A stretch of DNA of 64,000 nucleotides from an uncultured Bacteroides sp. (GTDB taxonomy: Bacteria; Bacteroidota; Bacteroidia; Bacteroidales; UBA932): the NCBI GenBank assembly GCA_945874355.1, contig CAMCGB010000006.1, forward strand, positions 82,799-146,798, in the 5' to 3' direction. Below, piece after piece: positions 34,452 through 41,992 of the stretch (position 1 is its first letter; every line of letters starts with the position of its first letter). The translations under genes were made by a program, and so were the position numbers. The notes beneath the pieces are model-generated. The model searched no databases and had not been told where the DNA came from. It saw nothing but the letters and a program-made list of their open reading frames with translations.

Positions 34452-35789
34452 CTACGCGCTGAAATCAACGTCCGAGAACGCTAAGGTAGGAATAAGTTTT
34501 GACATACACCGCCTCGCATCGTCGCCCGAGATAATCAAAGAGCTCCAGAGCGAGAGCATATTGCCGGTCATGAGCATCCCGCTCACCGGCTTGACGCACT
34601 CTCCGTTCTTGAAATAGAAGCCCTCGATGCCGTAGGAGAAATCGCCGGTCACGGAGTTGCAGTTGCCTCCGTTGAAATCGGTCACGTAGATTCCCTCCCC
34701 GACATAAGACAGCACGTCACTTGAGCTGAAACCCTTCCTGAGAGGCAGCATCACAGGCCTCGTGGCGTCCTCGACGGTGGGCTGCAGATGCATCTTGCGG
34801 GACATATAAGTGTTTATGAAATACTGCTTTACCACTCCGTTCCCGATGATGGGGCACTCTCTGGTGGCAACTCCCTCGGAGTCGAACAGCTTCGAGCAGC
34901 ACTCCCGGGGAATCTTCGGGCAGTCCATCAAAGTCAGACTCTGCGGGAACAGCTGCTTGCCCAGACTGTCCATCAGGAAAGAATTATTCTGCTGCAAAGA
35001 GAATGCGTTCAGGGCGCGCAGCAGAGGCGAGACGAATTTCGACGCCACCTCGGAGTCGATCACAGCATTGAACCTTCCCGAGCTCAGCTGCTTCGAGCCT
35101 ATCTGCTTCACAGCCTTGGTCAGGGCCCTCTGCGAGCAGTCCTCGGGCCGGAGCGATGCAAGGCGGGAGGAAGAATCCCAGTAATAGGAACTGTACCGGT
35201 CGCCTTTGTGCATCACCGTAATCTCGGTCCCGTAGTCGAATGAAGTCTCTGAGTGAAGGCACTTCAGCCCGTTCGAATCAAGAAGGAGAGACTCATAGAG
35301 GCTGTCCGAATACTCGGCTTCTTCCGAAATCACTTTGCATCCCTTCGGTAGCGGAGGGACGGAGTTGAAGATGCTCCCTTCAAGGGCCGCCGAGATTCTT
35401 TGGGCAGGGTCCAGATCAGCTCTGCCGGGGTCCACGAGCTCGAGTTCGTTCCCGCCCTGGGCGTCCTTACAGCAGCGCCCGGGCTCCGGAAGGTCGCGGT
35501 CAGGGTCAGGACTGATGCAGCGGGTGAGCTCTACCGCGCTGGAAATGAATGACTTCAGCGAAGCTTCGTCCATCTTGTTGGTGGAGAAAGAGCCGAAACT
35601 CCCGCCGGCAAATATGGCCAGACTCAGCGAAGAGTCGCAGCAGCGGGTAACCCTGTCCACCTCCGAATTCAGAGTGGCGACCAGATTCTCCTCGCTGCGG
35701 TTAAGCGTCACCCTCACCTTGTCCGCACCCGCGTCAAGAGCCATCTCCAGACAGCTCTGCGCAGTTTTCAATTCTTTATCACTCAGCAT
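34452..35789 (-). CDS. tldE: TldE/PmbA-family metalloprotease subunit
   Basis: The partner subunit of TldD; together they form a heterodimeric metalloprotease that degrades unfolded peptides threaded into its cavity. TldE lacks the zinc motif itself. Residues 1-90 show the family start (DAGADKVRVTLNRSEENLVATLNSEVDRV), and the C-terminal half has DFNGGNCNSVTGDFSYGIEGF, the family hallmark. Length 445 aa is normal. It overlaps the tldD stop by 11 bases, indicating coupled production of the two subunits. Confidence 0.92.
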   Translation of the reverse strand: MLSDKELKTAQSCLEMALDAGADKVRVTLNRSEENLVATLNSEVDRVTRCCDSSLSLAIFAGGSFGSFSTNKMDEASLKSFISSAVELTRCISPDPDRDLPEPGRCCKDAQGGNELELVDPGRADLDPAQRISAALEGSIFNSVPPLPKGCKVISEEAEYSDSLYESLLLDSNGLKCLHSETSFDYGTEITVMHKGDRYSSYYWDSSSRLASLRPEDCSQRALTKAVKQIGSKQLSSGRFNAVIDSEVASKFVSPLLRALNAFSLQQNNSFLMDSLGKQLFPQSLTLMDCPKIPRECCSKLFDSEGVATRECPIIGNGVVKQYFINTYMSRKMHLQPTVEDATRPVMLPLRKGFSSSDVLSYVGEGIYVTDFNGGNCNSVTGDFSYGIEGFYFKNGECVKPVSGMLMTGNMLSLWSSLIISGDDARRCMSKLIPTLAFSDVDFSA

Positions 35790-37230
35790 ATTCTCCTCCT
35801 ATAGTAAGATTGTCTATCAGCACCGAAGGCATACCGCATGACACGGCTGCGCTCTGCTCCTTTCCGCAGGTCCAGGTGCTGTTGTCCACAATCAGGTCCG
35901 AAGCCACCTCGCGTATGTCCGAGAGGGCCCGGGGCCCGTTGCCTATCACGTTGACGTCTTTAATCGGCATTGTAAGACGGCCATTCTCAATCAGATAGCC
36001 GCTACGGACATAAAAAGTGAAATCCCCCTCGCCTATCTTTACCTCGCCGTTCGAAAACTCCTCGACATACACTCCCTTGTCCACCTGGGCTATCAGATCG
36101 TCAAGACTTGCCCCGCCGCTGCCGTTCTCCATATAAGTGGCTCTCATACGGGGTATGGGGTTGTAGCGGAACGACTCCCTGCGTCCGTTGCCCGTAGGTG
36201 CCACTCCGTAGAAAGCCGCGCTGATGCGGTCGTGAAGATATGAGGTCAGTACTCCGTCGGTGACCATATAGGTCTTCTGCCCCGGCACTCCCTCGTCGTC
36301 GTAGTTGAGCGAACCGCGGCGTCCGGGCAGGGTGGCGTCATCGACTATATTGATGCCTTCGCGGCACACCCTTTTACCCATCATCGAGGAGAATACCGAC
36401 TGCTCCTTGCGGTTGAAGTCGGCTTCGAAAGCGTGGCCCATGGCTTCGTGCAGCAAGATGCCCGAAGCTCCCGCCTTCATAACTACGCTCATAGTTCCTC
36501 CCTTGGGCCTGCGGGCTTCGAACAGGCGGTCGATGTTCTTCACTGCCCGCGAAGAGAGATTCTCCAGCAGCGAGTCTGAAATCATCTCCGCACCGCAGCG
36601 GAAACTCTGCGAAACGCTTGAACTCCGGCTCTGTCCTCCCTGGATGAATATCGTCTGCACAGATACGCTCCCAAGAGGTCTGAAATCCGAAGTGAGCTCT
36701 CCCAAAGAATTGTACATCACCACTTTGGACGTGCTGTATGAAAGAGACGCCACCACCTTCACGACTCTTGCGTCAAGGCTTCTGATGCGCTCGTCCAGCC
36801 GGGTGAGGAAAGAGCTCAAGAAGGCGGCCGGGCACTCGTCCCAACTCTTTTCCATAGGGTAGTAACCCTTCTTCGGGGGCACTTCCACGCCCTTTATCGG
36901 AGCCTTCCCGAGAGAAAAATCCAGACTGCGTCCGGAGCCTTGGGAAGCTATCGAGCCGGCACAGCGCGCGGCGTCAAGAAGCGAGGCATAGTCTGTGGAC
37001 TCGGCATAGGCATAGCCTGTCTTCTCGCCGCAAAGCACCCTTATGCCGCAGCCGAAGTCGCTGTGCATCCCGCCCGAGCTGACCTGGGAATCCCTCATCA
37101 GGAGGTCGAACCAGCGGCTGTCCTCAAAATAGAGGTCCGCCCACTGGCCGCCCTGCCCCAGAGCCTCGCCGATAAGCGAGTCGAGCTGCTGAGGTGTAAG
37201 AGAAAAATGTTCTATATCAATCTGTTGCAT
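35779..37230 (-). CDS. tldD: TldD-family zinc metalloprotease
   Basis: The catalytic subunit of the TldD/E protease. The zinc motif HExxxH is visible in GILLHEAMGHAFEADF; other signatures are DDEGVPGQKTYMVTDGVLTSYLHDR and GEGDFTFYVRSGYLIENG. The frame extends 2 codons to a TTG; ATG 37230 (MQQIDIEHFSLT) is preferred, giving 483 residues. It overlaps the upstream zeta-like gene by 14 bases and tldE by 11. Housekeeping peptide turnover is the safe call; no RiPP precursor is seen nearby. Confidence 0.93.
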   Translation of the reverse strand: MQQIDIEHFSLTPQQLDSLIGEALGQGGQWADLYFEDSRWFDLLMRDSQVSSGGMHSDFGCGIRVLCGEKTGYAYAESTDYASLLDAARCAGSIASQGSGRSLDFSLGKAPIKGVEVPPKKGYYPMEKSWDECPAAFLSSFLTRLDERIRSLDARVVKVVASLSYSTSKVVMYNSLGELTSDFRPLGSVSVQTIFIQGGQSRSSSVSQSFRCGAEMISDSLLENLSSRAVKNIDRLFEARRPKGGTMSVVMKAGASGILLHEAMGHAFEADFNRKEQSVFSSMMGKRVCREGINIVDDATLPGRRGSLNYDDEGVPGQKTYMVTDGVLTSYLHDRISAAFYGVAPTGNGRRESFRYNPIPRMRATYMENGSGGASLDDLIAQVDKGVYVEEFSNGEVKIGEGDFTFYVRSGYLIENGRLTMPIKDVNVIGNGPRALSDIREVASDLIVDNSTWTCGKEQSAAVSCGMPSVLIDNLTIGGEYAE

Positions 37231-37795
37231 TAGCAATGCCTCTTATGAGGCTATATTTTTCATTATCTTTGATTTCAATCAGCTGCCCCCTGCCTTCAGC
37301 CACAACGGTGAAAGGGGAGCGCGAATTGTCGGCCAGAATCCAATGGTCGGCAATGGGTATATAAGTCCCGAACAGATACCGGAGTCCCATCACATAGCGC
37401 CTGCGCACCACATTGTCCGGGATGTTGTGGCCTCCCATCGCCACCCTGTCGCGCACTCTCTGGATGGCAAGCTCGGGGCTGGAGAGCCAGAAGTACAGGA
37501 TGGTCACCTCGTAGCCCAGGGAATGGGCCTCCTCGATAATCTTCACAAGCGAGCGCGTTGCCAGGGTGGTCTCTATGCAGAAATCCTGGTAACTCCCCAG
37601 CATATAGTTGATTTTCATCAACATCAAGCGGCTCGCGGTAATCGAGGCACTGGACGGGTCGAAGGGCGAAATGCTCTTTGCGAACTCGTCTGAATTGACA
37701 AACTGCCTGCAGTCGAAAAGGTCGGGAAGAAGGGTATAGGAGGCCGTTGTCTTGCCCGAGCCGTTGCAGCCCGATATGATATAAAGCTTAGGCAT
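37217..37795 (-). CDS. Zeta-toxin-like P-loop kinase
   Basis: The 192 residues have the zeta/AAA kinase arrangement: Walker A SGCNGSGKTTASYTLLPDL at the N-terminus, VNSDEFAK (the Asp in this motif is the zeta catalytic position), FCIETTLATRSLVK, and Arg-rich RVRDRVAMGGHNIP with VVRRRY, which fits the lid. Zeta proteins phosphorylate UDP-GlcNAc, but many chromosomal members have other small-molecule substrates. No epsilon-like antitoxin is next to it, and it is embedded in a conserved operon, so a metabolic role is more likely than a toxin. Confidence 0.75.
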   Translation of the reverse strand: MPKLYIISGCNGSGKTTASYTLLPDLFDCRQFVNSDEFAKSISPFDPSSASITASRLMLMKINYMLGSYQDFCIETTLATRSLVKIIEEAHSLGYEVTILYFWLSSPELAIQRVRDRVAMGGHNIPDNVVRRRYVMGLRYLFGTYIPIADHWILADNSRSPFTVVAEGRGQLIEIKDNEKYSLIRGIANATD

Positions 37796-38486
37796 TGTTT
37801 ACTCCGTATCCGAATAAGGCGAAGTCCCCGCGCAGGGGGTCGCCCGGGAAAATTTCCCTGAAAACATCTGTAATCTCCAGGGCCGTGGTCCTGTCCCTGG
37901 ACTTTCTGAGGGTCAGTCCGAGATTAGTGGCCTGGGTATGAACGTGAACGTCGAGCGGGATGATCAGGTCAGCGGGCGAAGAATTCTTCCACAGCCCGAG
38001 ATCCACCTTGGAAGAGCGTCTGACCATCCAGCGCCGAAGCATATTTATTTTCTTGTTCGGGGCCTTCGGATCAGGCTTCTGAAGATAGATTCTCTCCCTG
38101 ATGCCCTCTTCCCCTAAAGTCTCAAGCGATTCATTTTCAATATAATACTCTCTCAGGGCGCGGCATATCCGGGCCGTGTCGGACCACTTTACCGTGCGGT
38201 GTATGCTCGCAGGGTCGTCGCGATAGCACCCCGCCATCACATACTCGTAAGGCTTCCACTCCATAAAGTCGAAAAGCCTCTCGCAGTCCCTTACGATCAT
38301 AGCCCTGCGGCCCCAGGCGAAATGGGCGGCGAACACGGCGCTGATTTCTATGTCCTGAAGGCTTGCGCCCCTGGAGAGAAACTCCCGCGGGAAGGCGATG
38401 GGGTCAACAGAGAAATAGACCGGGTCGTCGTACTTGACGGCCCAGTCGATAAGCTGCTGTCTGAGAGAGTCGGAAAGCTGCGGCAT
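37788..38486 (-). CDS. TIGR02757-family protein of unknown function
   Basis: A conserved Bacteroidota/Proteobacteria protein recognised by FLSRGASLQDIEISAVFAAH near residue 35, WGRRAMIVRDC, and LIIPLDVHVHTQATNLGL followed by DRTTALEITDVFREIFPGDP and DFALFGYGVN at the end. The C-terminal part recalls helix-hairpin-helix DNA glycosylase-like folds (the LDVHV-x-R arrangement), which is my inference. The start shares a base with the pepD stop (TAATG), and its end overlaps the kinase gene by 8 bases. Confidence 0.85.
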   Translation of the reverse strand: MPQLSDSLRQQLIDWAVKYDDPVYFSVDPIAFPREFLSRGASLQDIEISAVFAAHFAWGRRAMIVRDCERLFDFMEWKPYEYVMAGCYRDDPASIHRTVKWSDTARICRALREYYIENESLETLGEEGIRERIYLQKPDPKAPNKKINMLRRWMVRRSSKVDLGLWKNSSPADLIIPLDVHVHTQATNLGLTLRKSRDRTTALEITDVFREIFPGDPLRGDFALFGYGVNNA

Positions 38487-39943
38487 TACTTCTCGGGAAC
38501 TGCTTCAAGTATGGCCTTGAGGAACTCCCAGCTATTCTGCACGCTCTTGATGTTCACCTTCTCGTCAGGAGAGTGGGGATACATGATGGTGGGTCCGATG
38601 GAAACCATCTCCCAGTGGGGATATTTGGCTCCGAGCAGGGCGCACTCAAGTCCTCCGTGGGTGGCGAGCACATTCATCGGCTTGCCGAACATCCTGGTGT
38701 GGATGTCGTTCAGAAGGGCAATCATAGGAGTGTCGGGCTTGGGAATCCATCCGCTGTAGCCTCCGCTGAAGGTGATTTTGGCTCCGAAAGCTTCGAAAAT
38801 GTACTTCACCCTGTTGGCGAGCTCCATCTTGGACTCGTCAACTGCGCTTCTCAGAAGGGCGGATACCACAATCTTTCCCTTGCCGCTCTTAACGATGGCG
38901 AGGTTGATGGAAGTCTCGGTCAGACCGCTCATACTCTGGCTCATCCTGATCACATTTGAAGGGCAGGCTGAGATGGCCTTGAGTGCATTGATGGCCACCT
39001 GGCACTCGATATACCACTGGGCCTTGCGCTCTGCGGGAGCGATGGTGCAGTCCATTGCGGGGTCGCTTTCCTTGTAGCGGGCTGTGAGCTGGGCGAAAGT
39101 CTTCCTGATGGCCCTGGTCACTGCGGCGCACTTGTCCTCAGGCACCAGAATCTCTGCCTGGGCCTCGAAAGGAATGGCATTGCGAAGGCTGCCTCCGCTT
39201 ACTTCGGCAAGCTTCACGCCGTACTTCTCCATCACGGGAATCAGGGCGTTGGCAATCACTTTGTTGGCATTGGCCCTGTAGAGGGAAATATCCATTCCGG
39301 AGTGTCCGCCGGACAGACCCTTTACCGTCAGAGCATAAGTCCTGTAGCCCTCGGGAGCCCTTTTGCTCTTGTACTTGAACTCCGCAACGGCGTCCAGTCC
39401 TCCGGCGCAGCCTATGCAAAGCTCCTGCTCGTCCTCAGAGTCGAGGTTCAGCAGAATGTCGCCCTTGAGTATGCCTCCCTTGAAGTTCTGGGCTCCGGTA
39501 AGTCCCGTCTCTTCGTCATAGGTCACGAGCACCTCCACGGGTCCGTGCTTGAGGCTCTTGTCCTCGAGCACAGCCATACCCATAGCCACACCCATACCGT
39601 TGTCAGCTCCGAGGGTGGTGCCCTTTGCCTTCACCCACTCGCCGTCAATCCAGGTCTGGATGGGGTCCTTCAGGAAGTCGTGAACAGTGTCCCCGGTCTT
39701 CTGGGGAACCATATCCATATGGCCCTGGAGGATGATGCCCTTGCGGTTCTCGTAGCCGGGAGTGGCGCCCACTCTCATAACGATGTTGCCCGTCTCGTCT
39801 GCGAAGGCTTCAATGCCCCTCTGCTTTGCCCAGTCCAGAATGTGGGCCCTGACGATTTCTTCGTGCTTCGAAGGTCTCGGACACTGAGTCAGTCCGTAAA
39901 AGTTGTTCCAGACTAATGCTGGCTGTAAATCTTTGATAGTCAT
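38486..39943 (-). CDS. pepD: Aminoacyl-histidine dipeptidase (PepD, M20C)
   Basis: A cytoplasmic zinc dipeptidase that cleaves X-His and other dipeptides. Metal-site motifs of the M20 fold: LQGHMDMVPQK, the bridging Asp in TTLGADNGMGVAMGM, the catalytic Glu pair in TYDEETGLTGAQN, Asp in LLNLDSEDEQELCIGCAGG, and the late His in THGGLECALLG. Length 485 aa is normal. With tldD and tldE downstream, the operon groups three peptide-degrading activities. Confidence 0.94.
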   Translation of the reverse strand: MTIKDLQPALVWNNFYGLTQCPRPSKHEEIVRAHILDWAKQRGIEAFADETGNIVMRVGATPGYENRKGIILQGHMDMVPQKTGDTVHDFLKDPIQTWIDGEWVKAKGTTLGADNGMGVAMGMAVLEDKSLKHGPVEVLVTYDEETGLTGAQNFKGGILKGDILLNLDSEDEQELCIGCAGGLDAVAEFKYKSKRAPEGYRTYALTVKGLSGGHSGMDISLYRANANKVIANALIPVMEKYGVKLAEVSGGSLRNAIPFEAQAEILVPEDKCAAVTRAIRKTFAQLTARYKESDPAMDCTIAPAERKAQWYIECQVAINALKAISACPSNVIRMSQSMSGLTETSINLAIVKSGKGKIVVSALLRSAVDESKMELANRVKYIFEAFGAKITFSGGYSGWIPKPDTPMIALLNDIHTRMFGKPMNVLATHGGLECALLGAKYPHWEMVSIGPTIMYPHSPDEKVNIKSVQNSWEFLKAILEAVPEK

Positions 39944-39958
39944 ATCGATAATATTAAG

Positions 39959-40879
39959 TTATTTCCATCTTTTATGCGTCCACAGATAGTTCCAGGGCTG
40001 GGTGCGTATGTCCCTTTCCAGAAGGGTATAGTAGCTTTGCATGAGCGCATCCTTGTCCTCCTTGGAGGCGTCGGGGCAGAGCTCGCTCAGCTCAAGAGTG
40101 TAGCTCCGGTCCTCATTCTCCCTCATATACATATATAACAAAGGGAATCCCAGCCTGTGCGCCAGGGCAAAGGCCCCGTCCATACTCACCGTGCTCATCC
40201 CGAAGAAATTATCCAGCGGCACCCTCGACGAGTCGGAGTAGGGGTACTGGTCGGTCATGAACACATAGGCCTTGCTCTCCTTGCGGTGAGAGATGACATA
40301 GCGCAGCACTTCGAAGCTCTCGAGCATCTGGCTCTGACCGTCTTTTCCGGCCGGGGCGACGCGGTTGGAGTTCATAAAGTCGTTCCAGACCCTGCTTGCA
40401 AGCCGGCGGTAAACGATGTGCATATCCTTCTCGGGGTAGGCCCCTTCAAGTCCGTTTAGCTCGATATAGGTCTGATACCCTCCCAGAAACTCCCAGTTCC
40501 CGGTGTGCGAAAAGGCTATGATTACGCTTTTGCCTTCTTTACGGTACTTCTCGAGAAGTTCCCCTCCGCTGATGTGCACGGGGTCGGCCTTGCGCAACCT
40601 GCGTCTGTTCCTGGTGGAGCCGAACCAGAGGGCTTCGCAGATCAGAGTCCCGAAGTGGCGGTAGAAATGGTCGCACTGGGCAGAAACCTGGTCGTAGTTC
40701 ATCTCAGGAAAACAGCGGGAGATGTTCGTCAGCACCACATCGCGGCGATATCCCAGCAGTGAACCCGCAATGCGCCCGACAGCCCGCCCGCAGGACCTGT
40801 GGAAGCCCAGGGGCAGGATGGAAACAGGCCAGAGCAGCACTCGCACAAGGGAGGCTCCGAATGTATGTTTACCTTTCAC
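39959..40879 (-). CDS. Lysophospholipid/lipid A acyltransferase (LpxL/HtrB family)
   Basis: Transfers a fatty acyl chain from acyl-ACP to a lipid A precursor or related lipid at the inner membrane. An N-terminal hydrophobic helix (LVRVLLWPVSILPLGF) precedes NISRCFPEM, the catalytic H-x4-E in FSHTGNWEFLGGY, VYRRLASRVWNDFM, and the terminal WNYLWTHKRWK typical of the family. The start is GTG 40879 as no ATG is available. A full promoter is centred about 50 bases upstream, making it the first gene of the nine-gene operon. Confidence 0.9.
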   Translation of the reverse strand: MKGKHTFGASLVRVLLWPVSILPLGFHRSCGRAVGRIAGSLLGYRRDVVLTNISRCFPEMNYDQVSAQCDHFYRHFGTLICEALWFGSTRNRRRLRKADPVHISGGELLEKYRKEGKSVIIAFSHTGNWEFLGGYQTYIELNGLEGAYPEKDMHIVYRRLASRVWNDFMNSNRVAPAGKDGQSQMLESFEVLRYVISHRKESKAYVFMTDQYPYSDSSRVPLDNFFGMSTVSMDGAFALAHRLGFPLLYMYMRENEDRSYTLELSELCPDASKEDKDALMQSYYTLLERDIRTQPWNYLWTHKRWK

Positions 40880-40912
40880 TGAACGCGTATCGTAATATAT
40901 GGTATATCCCTA

Positions 40913-40942
40913 CAAATATATATAAAAAAGGGAACTAAACAA
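40913..40942 (-). promoter_or_regulatory. Bacteroidota-type promoter for the acyltransferase-pepD-tldDE-trkA operon
   Basis: Minus strand: TTG (40942-40940), 19 bases, TATATTTG (40920-40913). It sits between the rpsU terminator and the GTG start of the acyltransferase, with a leader of roughly 30 bases. Confidence 0.78.
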
Positions 40943-40957
40943 AGAGGGGAGGACACG

Positions 40958-40984
40958 AAAAAGACCGACCTATAAGGGCCGGTC
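40958..40984 (-). terminator. Intrinsic terminator of rpsU
   Basis: On the minus strand GACCGGCCC pairs with GGTCGGTC around TTATA and is followed by five Ts. It isolates rpsU from the downstream operon. Confidence 0.85.
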
Positions 40985-41004
40985 CTGAAAGTATGCAGAA
41001 AAAA

Positions 41005-41199
41005 CTACTGCTCGTCCTGAAGACGGAGGTGCTGAACATAGATAGCCTTCATCTTGGCCATCCTGCGCTTCATAGAAGGCTTCTCGAAATTCTTGCGGGC
41101 CCTCAGCTCGCGAACGGCGCCGGTCTTCTCGAACTTCCTCTTGAATTTCTTCAACGCGCGATCGATATTTTCACCTTCTTTTACTGGTACGATAATCAT
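41005..41199 (-). CDS. rpsU: 30S ribosomal protein S21
   Basis: A small basic protein near the 3' end of 16S rRNA. The 64 residues read MIIVPVKEGENIDRALKKF and continue with KRKFEKTG, the S21 hallmark. In Bacteroidota the S21-S18-S6 cluster hides the anti-Shine-Dalgarno, as shown for Flavobacterium johnsoniae, and rpsU mRNA itself is unusual in carrying a strong Shine-Dalgarno; that feature is present here (41206-41217). It has its own promoter and terminator, so it is a monocistronic unit with a leader of only about 25 bases. Confidence 0.97.
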   Translation of the reverse strand: MIIVPVKEGENIDRALKKFKRKFEKTGAVRELRARKNFEKPSMKRRMAKMKAIYVQHLRLQDEQ

Positions 41200-41205
41200 T
41201 CTTAA

Positions 41206-41217
41206 ATCACCCCCTTT
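41206..41217 (-). promoter_or_regulatory. Extended Shine-Dalgarno of rpsU
   Basis: The minus strand reads AAAGGGGGTGAT just upstream of the ATG. It matches the full anti-SD complement AAAGGAGGTGAT at 11 of 12 positions, the exception still allowing a G-U pair. The core ends about 10 bases before the ATG. Almost no other gene in the window has such a site. Confidence 0.85.
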
Positions 41218-41230
41218 TTCTTTTGCGGCG

Positions 41231-41260
41231 CAAAGATAGCAATTATTTGATTAATTCCAA
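41231..41260 (-). promoter_or_regulatory. Bacteroidota-type promoter for rpsU
   Basis: Minus strand: TTG (41260-41258), 19 bases, TATCTTTG (41238-41231). It overlaps the last codons of the sirtuin gene. Confidence 0.8.
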
Positions 41261-41950
41261 ACATTCTTTCACGCCTTCGCTTGCCACTTTGCGTATGTGA
41301 CGGATTCTGGGGTCCCTGACTTTCACCTCCGCAGGGTCTATGAGATAGATGGGAGCTCCGCCGGGAGCATACCTGTACAGCCCGGCTGCGGGATACACCT
41401 GCAGCGAAGTGCCGACTATCATTACCGCATCGGCACGGCTGACTATGTCTATGGCCCTTTCCATCTTGGGGACAGCCTCCCCGAAAAAGACTATATGGGG
41501 TCTGTACTGCGCCCCGTTCGGAGCCAGGTCGCCTAAGAAAACAGAGTCGTAGCCTATGTCTATCACGCTCTGCTCGCTGTAGTTGTCGCTCTCGTTGCAG
41601 CAGTTCTCAGGCCGGATCTTGGTGAGCTCGCCGTGCAGATGCACTACGCAGCTCGAACCCGCCCTCTCGTGCAGATTGTCCACATTCTGGGTTATGACAT
41701 CCACCCGGCAGTCGTCTTGAAGGGAGGCAATCAGCCGGTGAGCCTCATTGGGACGGCAGTCCTTGAGCTCAGAGCGGCGCTGATTATAAAAGTCCAGCAC
41801 CAGAGCAGGGTCCCGTCTCCAGCCCTCGACGGAAGCCACCACCATAGGGTCGTAATCGTTCCACATACCGCCGTTGTCGCGGTAGGTCTTGAGCCCGCTC
41901 TCGGCGCTCACTCCGGCGCCGGTCAGAACGGCTATTCTTTTCTTTGCCAT
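41243..41950 (-). CDS. cobB: Sir2-family NAD-dependent protein deacylase
   Basis: Removes acyl groups from lysines using NAD. The NAD-binding TGAGVSAESGLKTYRD is near residue 10, TQNVDNLHERAGS in the middle with the catalytic His in VVHLHGEL, FFGEAVP, GTSLQVYPAA, and a late IYLIDP. The zinc ribbon is degenerate: only an adjacent Cys pair (ENCCNES) remains instead of two CxxC motifs. Length 235 aa is short but typical of this subgroup. It lies 42 bases after the AAA ATPase gene, probably co-transcribed. Confidence 0.9.
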   Translation of the reverse strand: MAKKRIAVLTGAGVSAESGLKTYRDNGGMWNDYDPMVVASVEGWRRDPALVLDFYNQRRSELKDCRPNEAHRLIASLQDDCRVDVITQNVDNLHERAGSSCVVHLHGELTKIRPENCCNESDNYSEQSVIDIGYDSVFLGDLAPNGAQYRPHIVFFGEAVPKMERAIDIVSRADAVMIVGTSLQVYPAAGLYRYAPGGAPIYLIDPAEVKVRDPRIRHIRKVASEGVKECLELIK

Positions 41951-41992
41951 TTACTTACGATTGTAGATGAAGTTCATCTCCGGCACCATTGC

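Noticed and set aside
34452..37230. TldD/TldE considered as part of a RiPP biosynthetic cluster
   Set aside because: No precursor peptide, radical SAM maturase or RiPP transporter is nearby; the pair is common in genomes without RiPPs.
37217..37795. Zeta-like kinase considered as a toxin-antitoxin module
   Set aside because: No small antitoxin gene is adjacent; it overlaps tldD and TIGR02757 in a compact operon.
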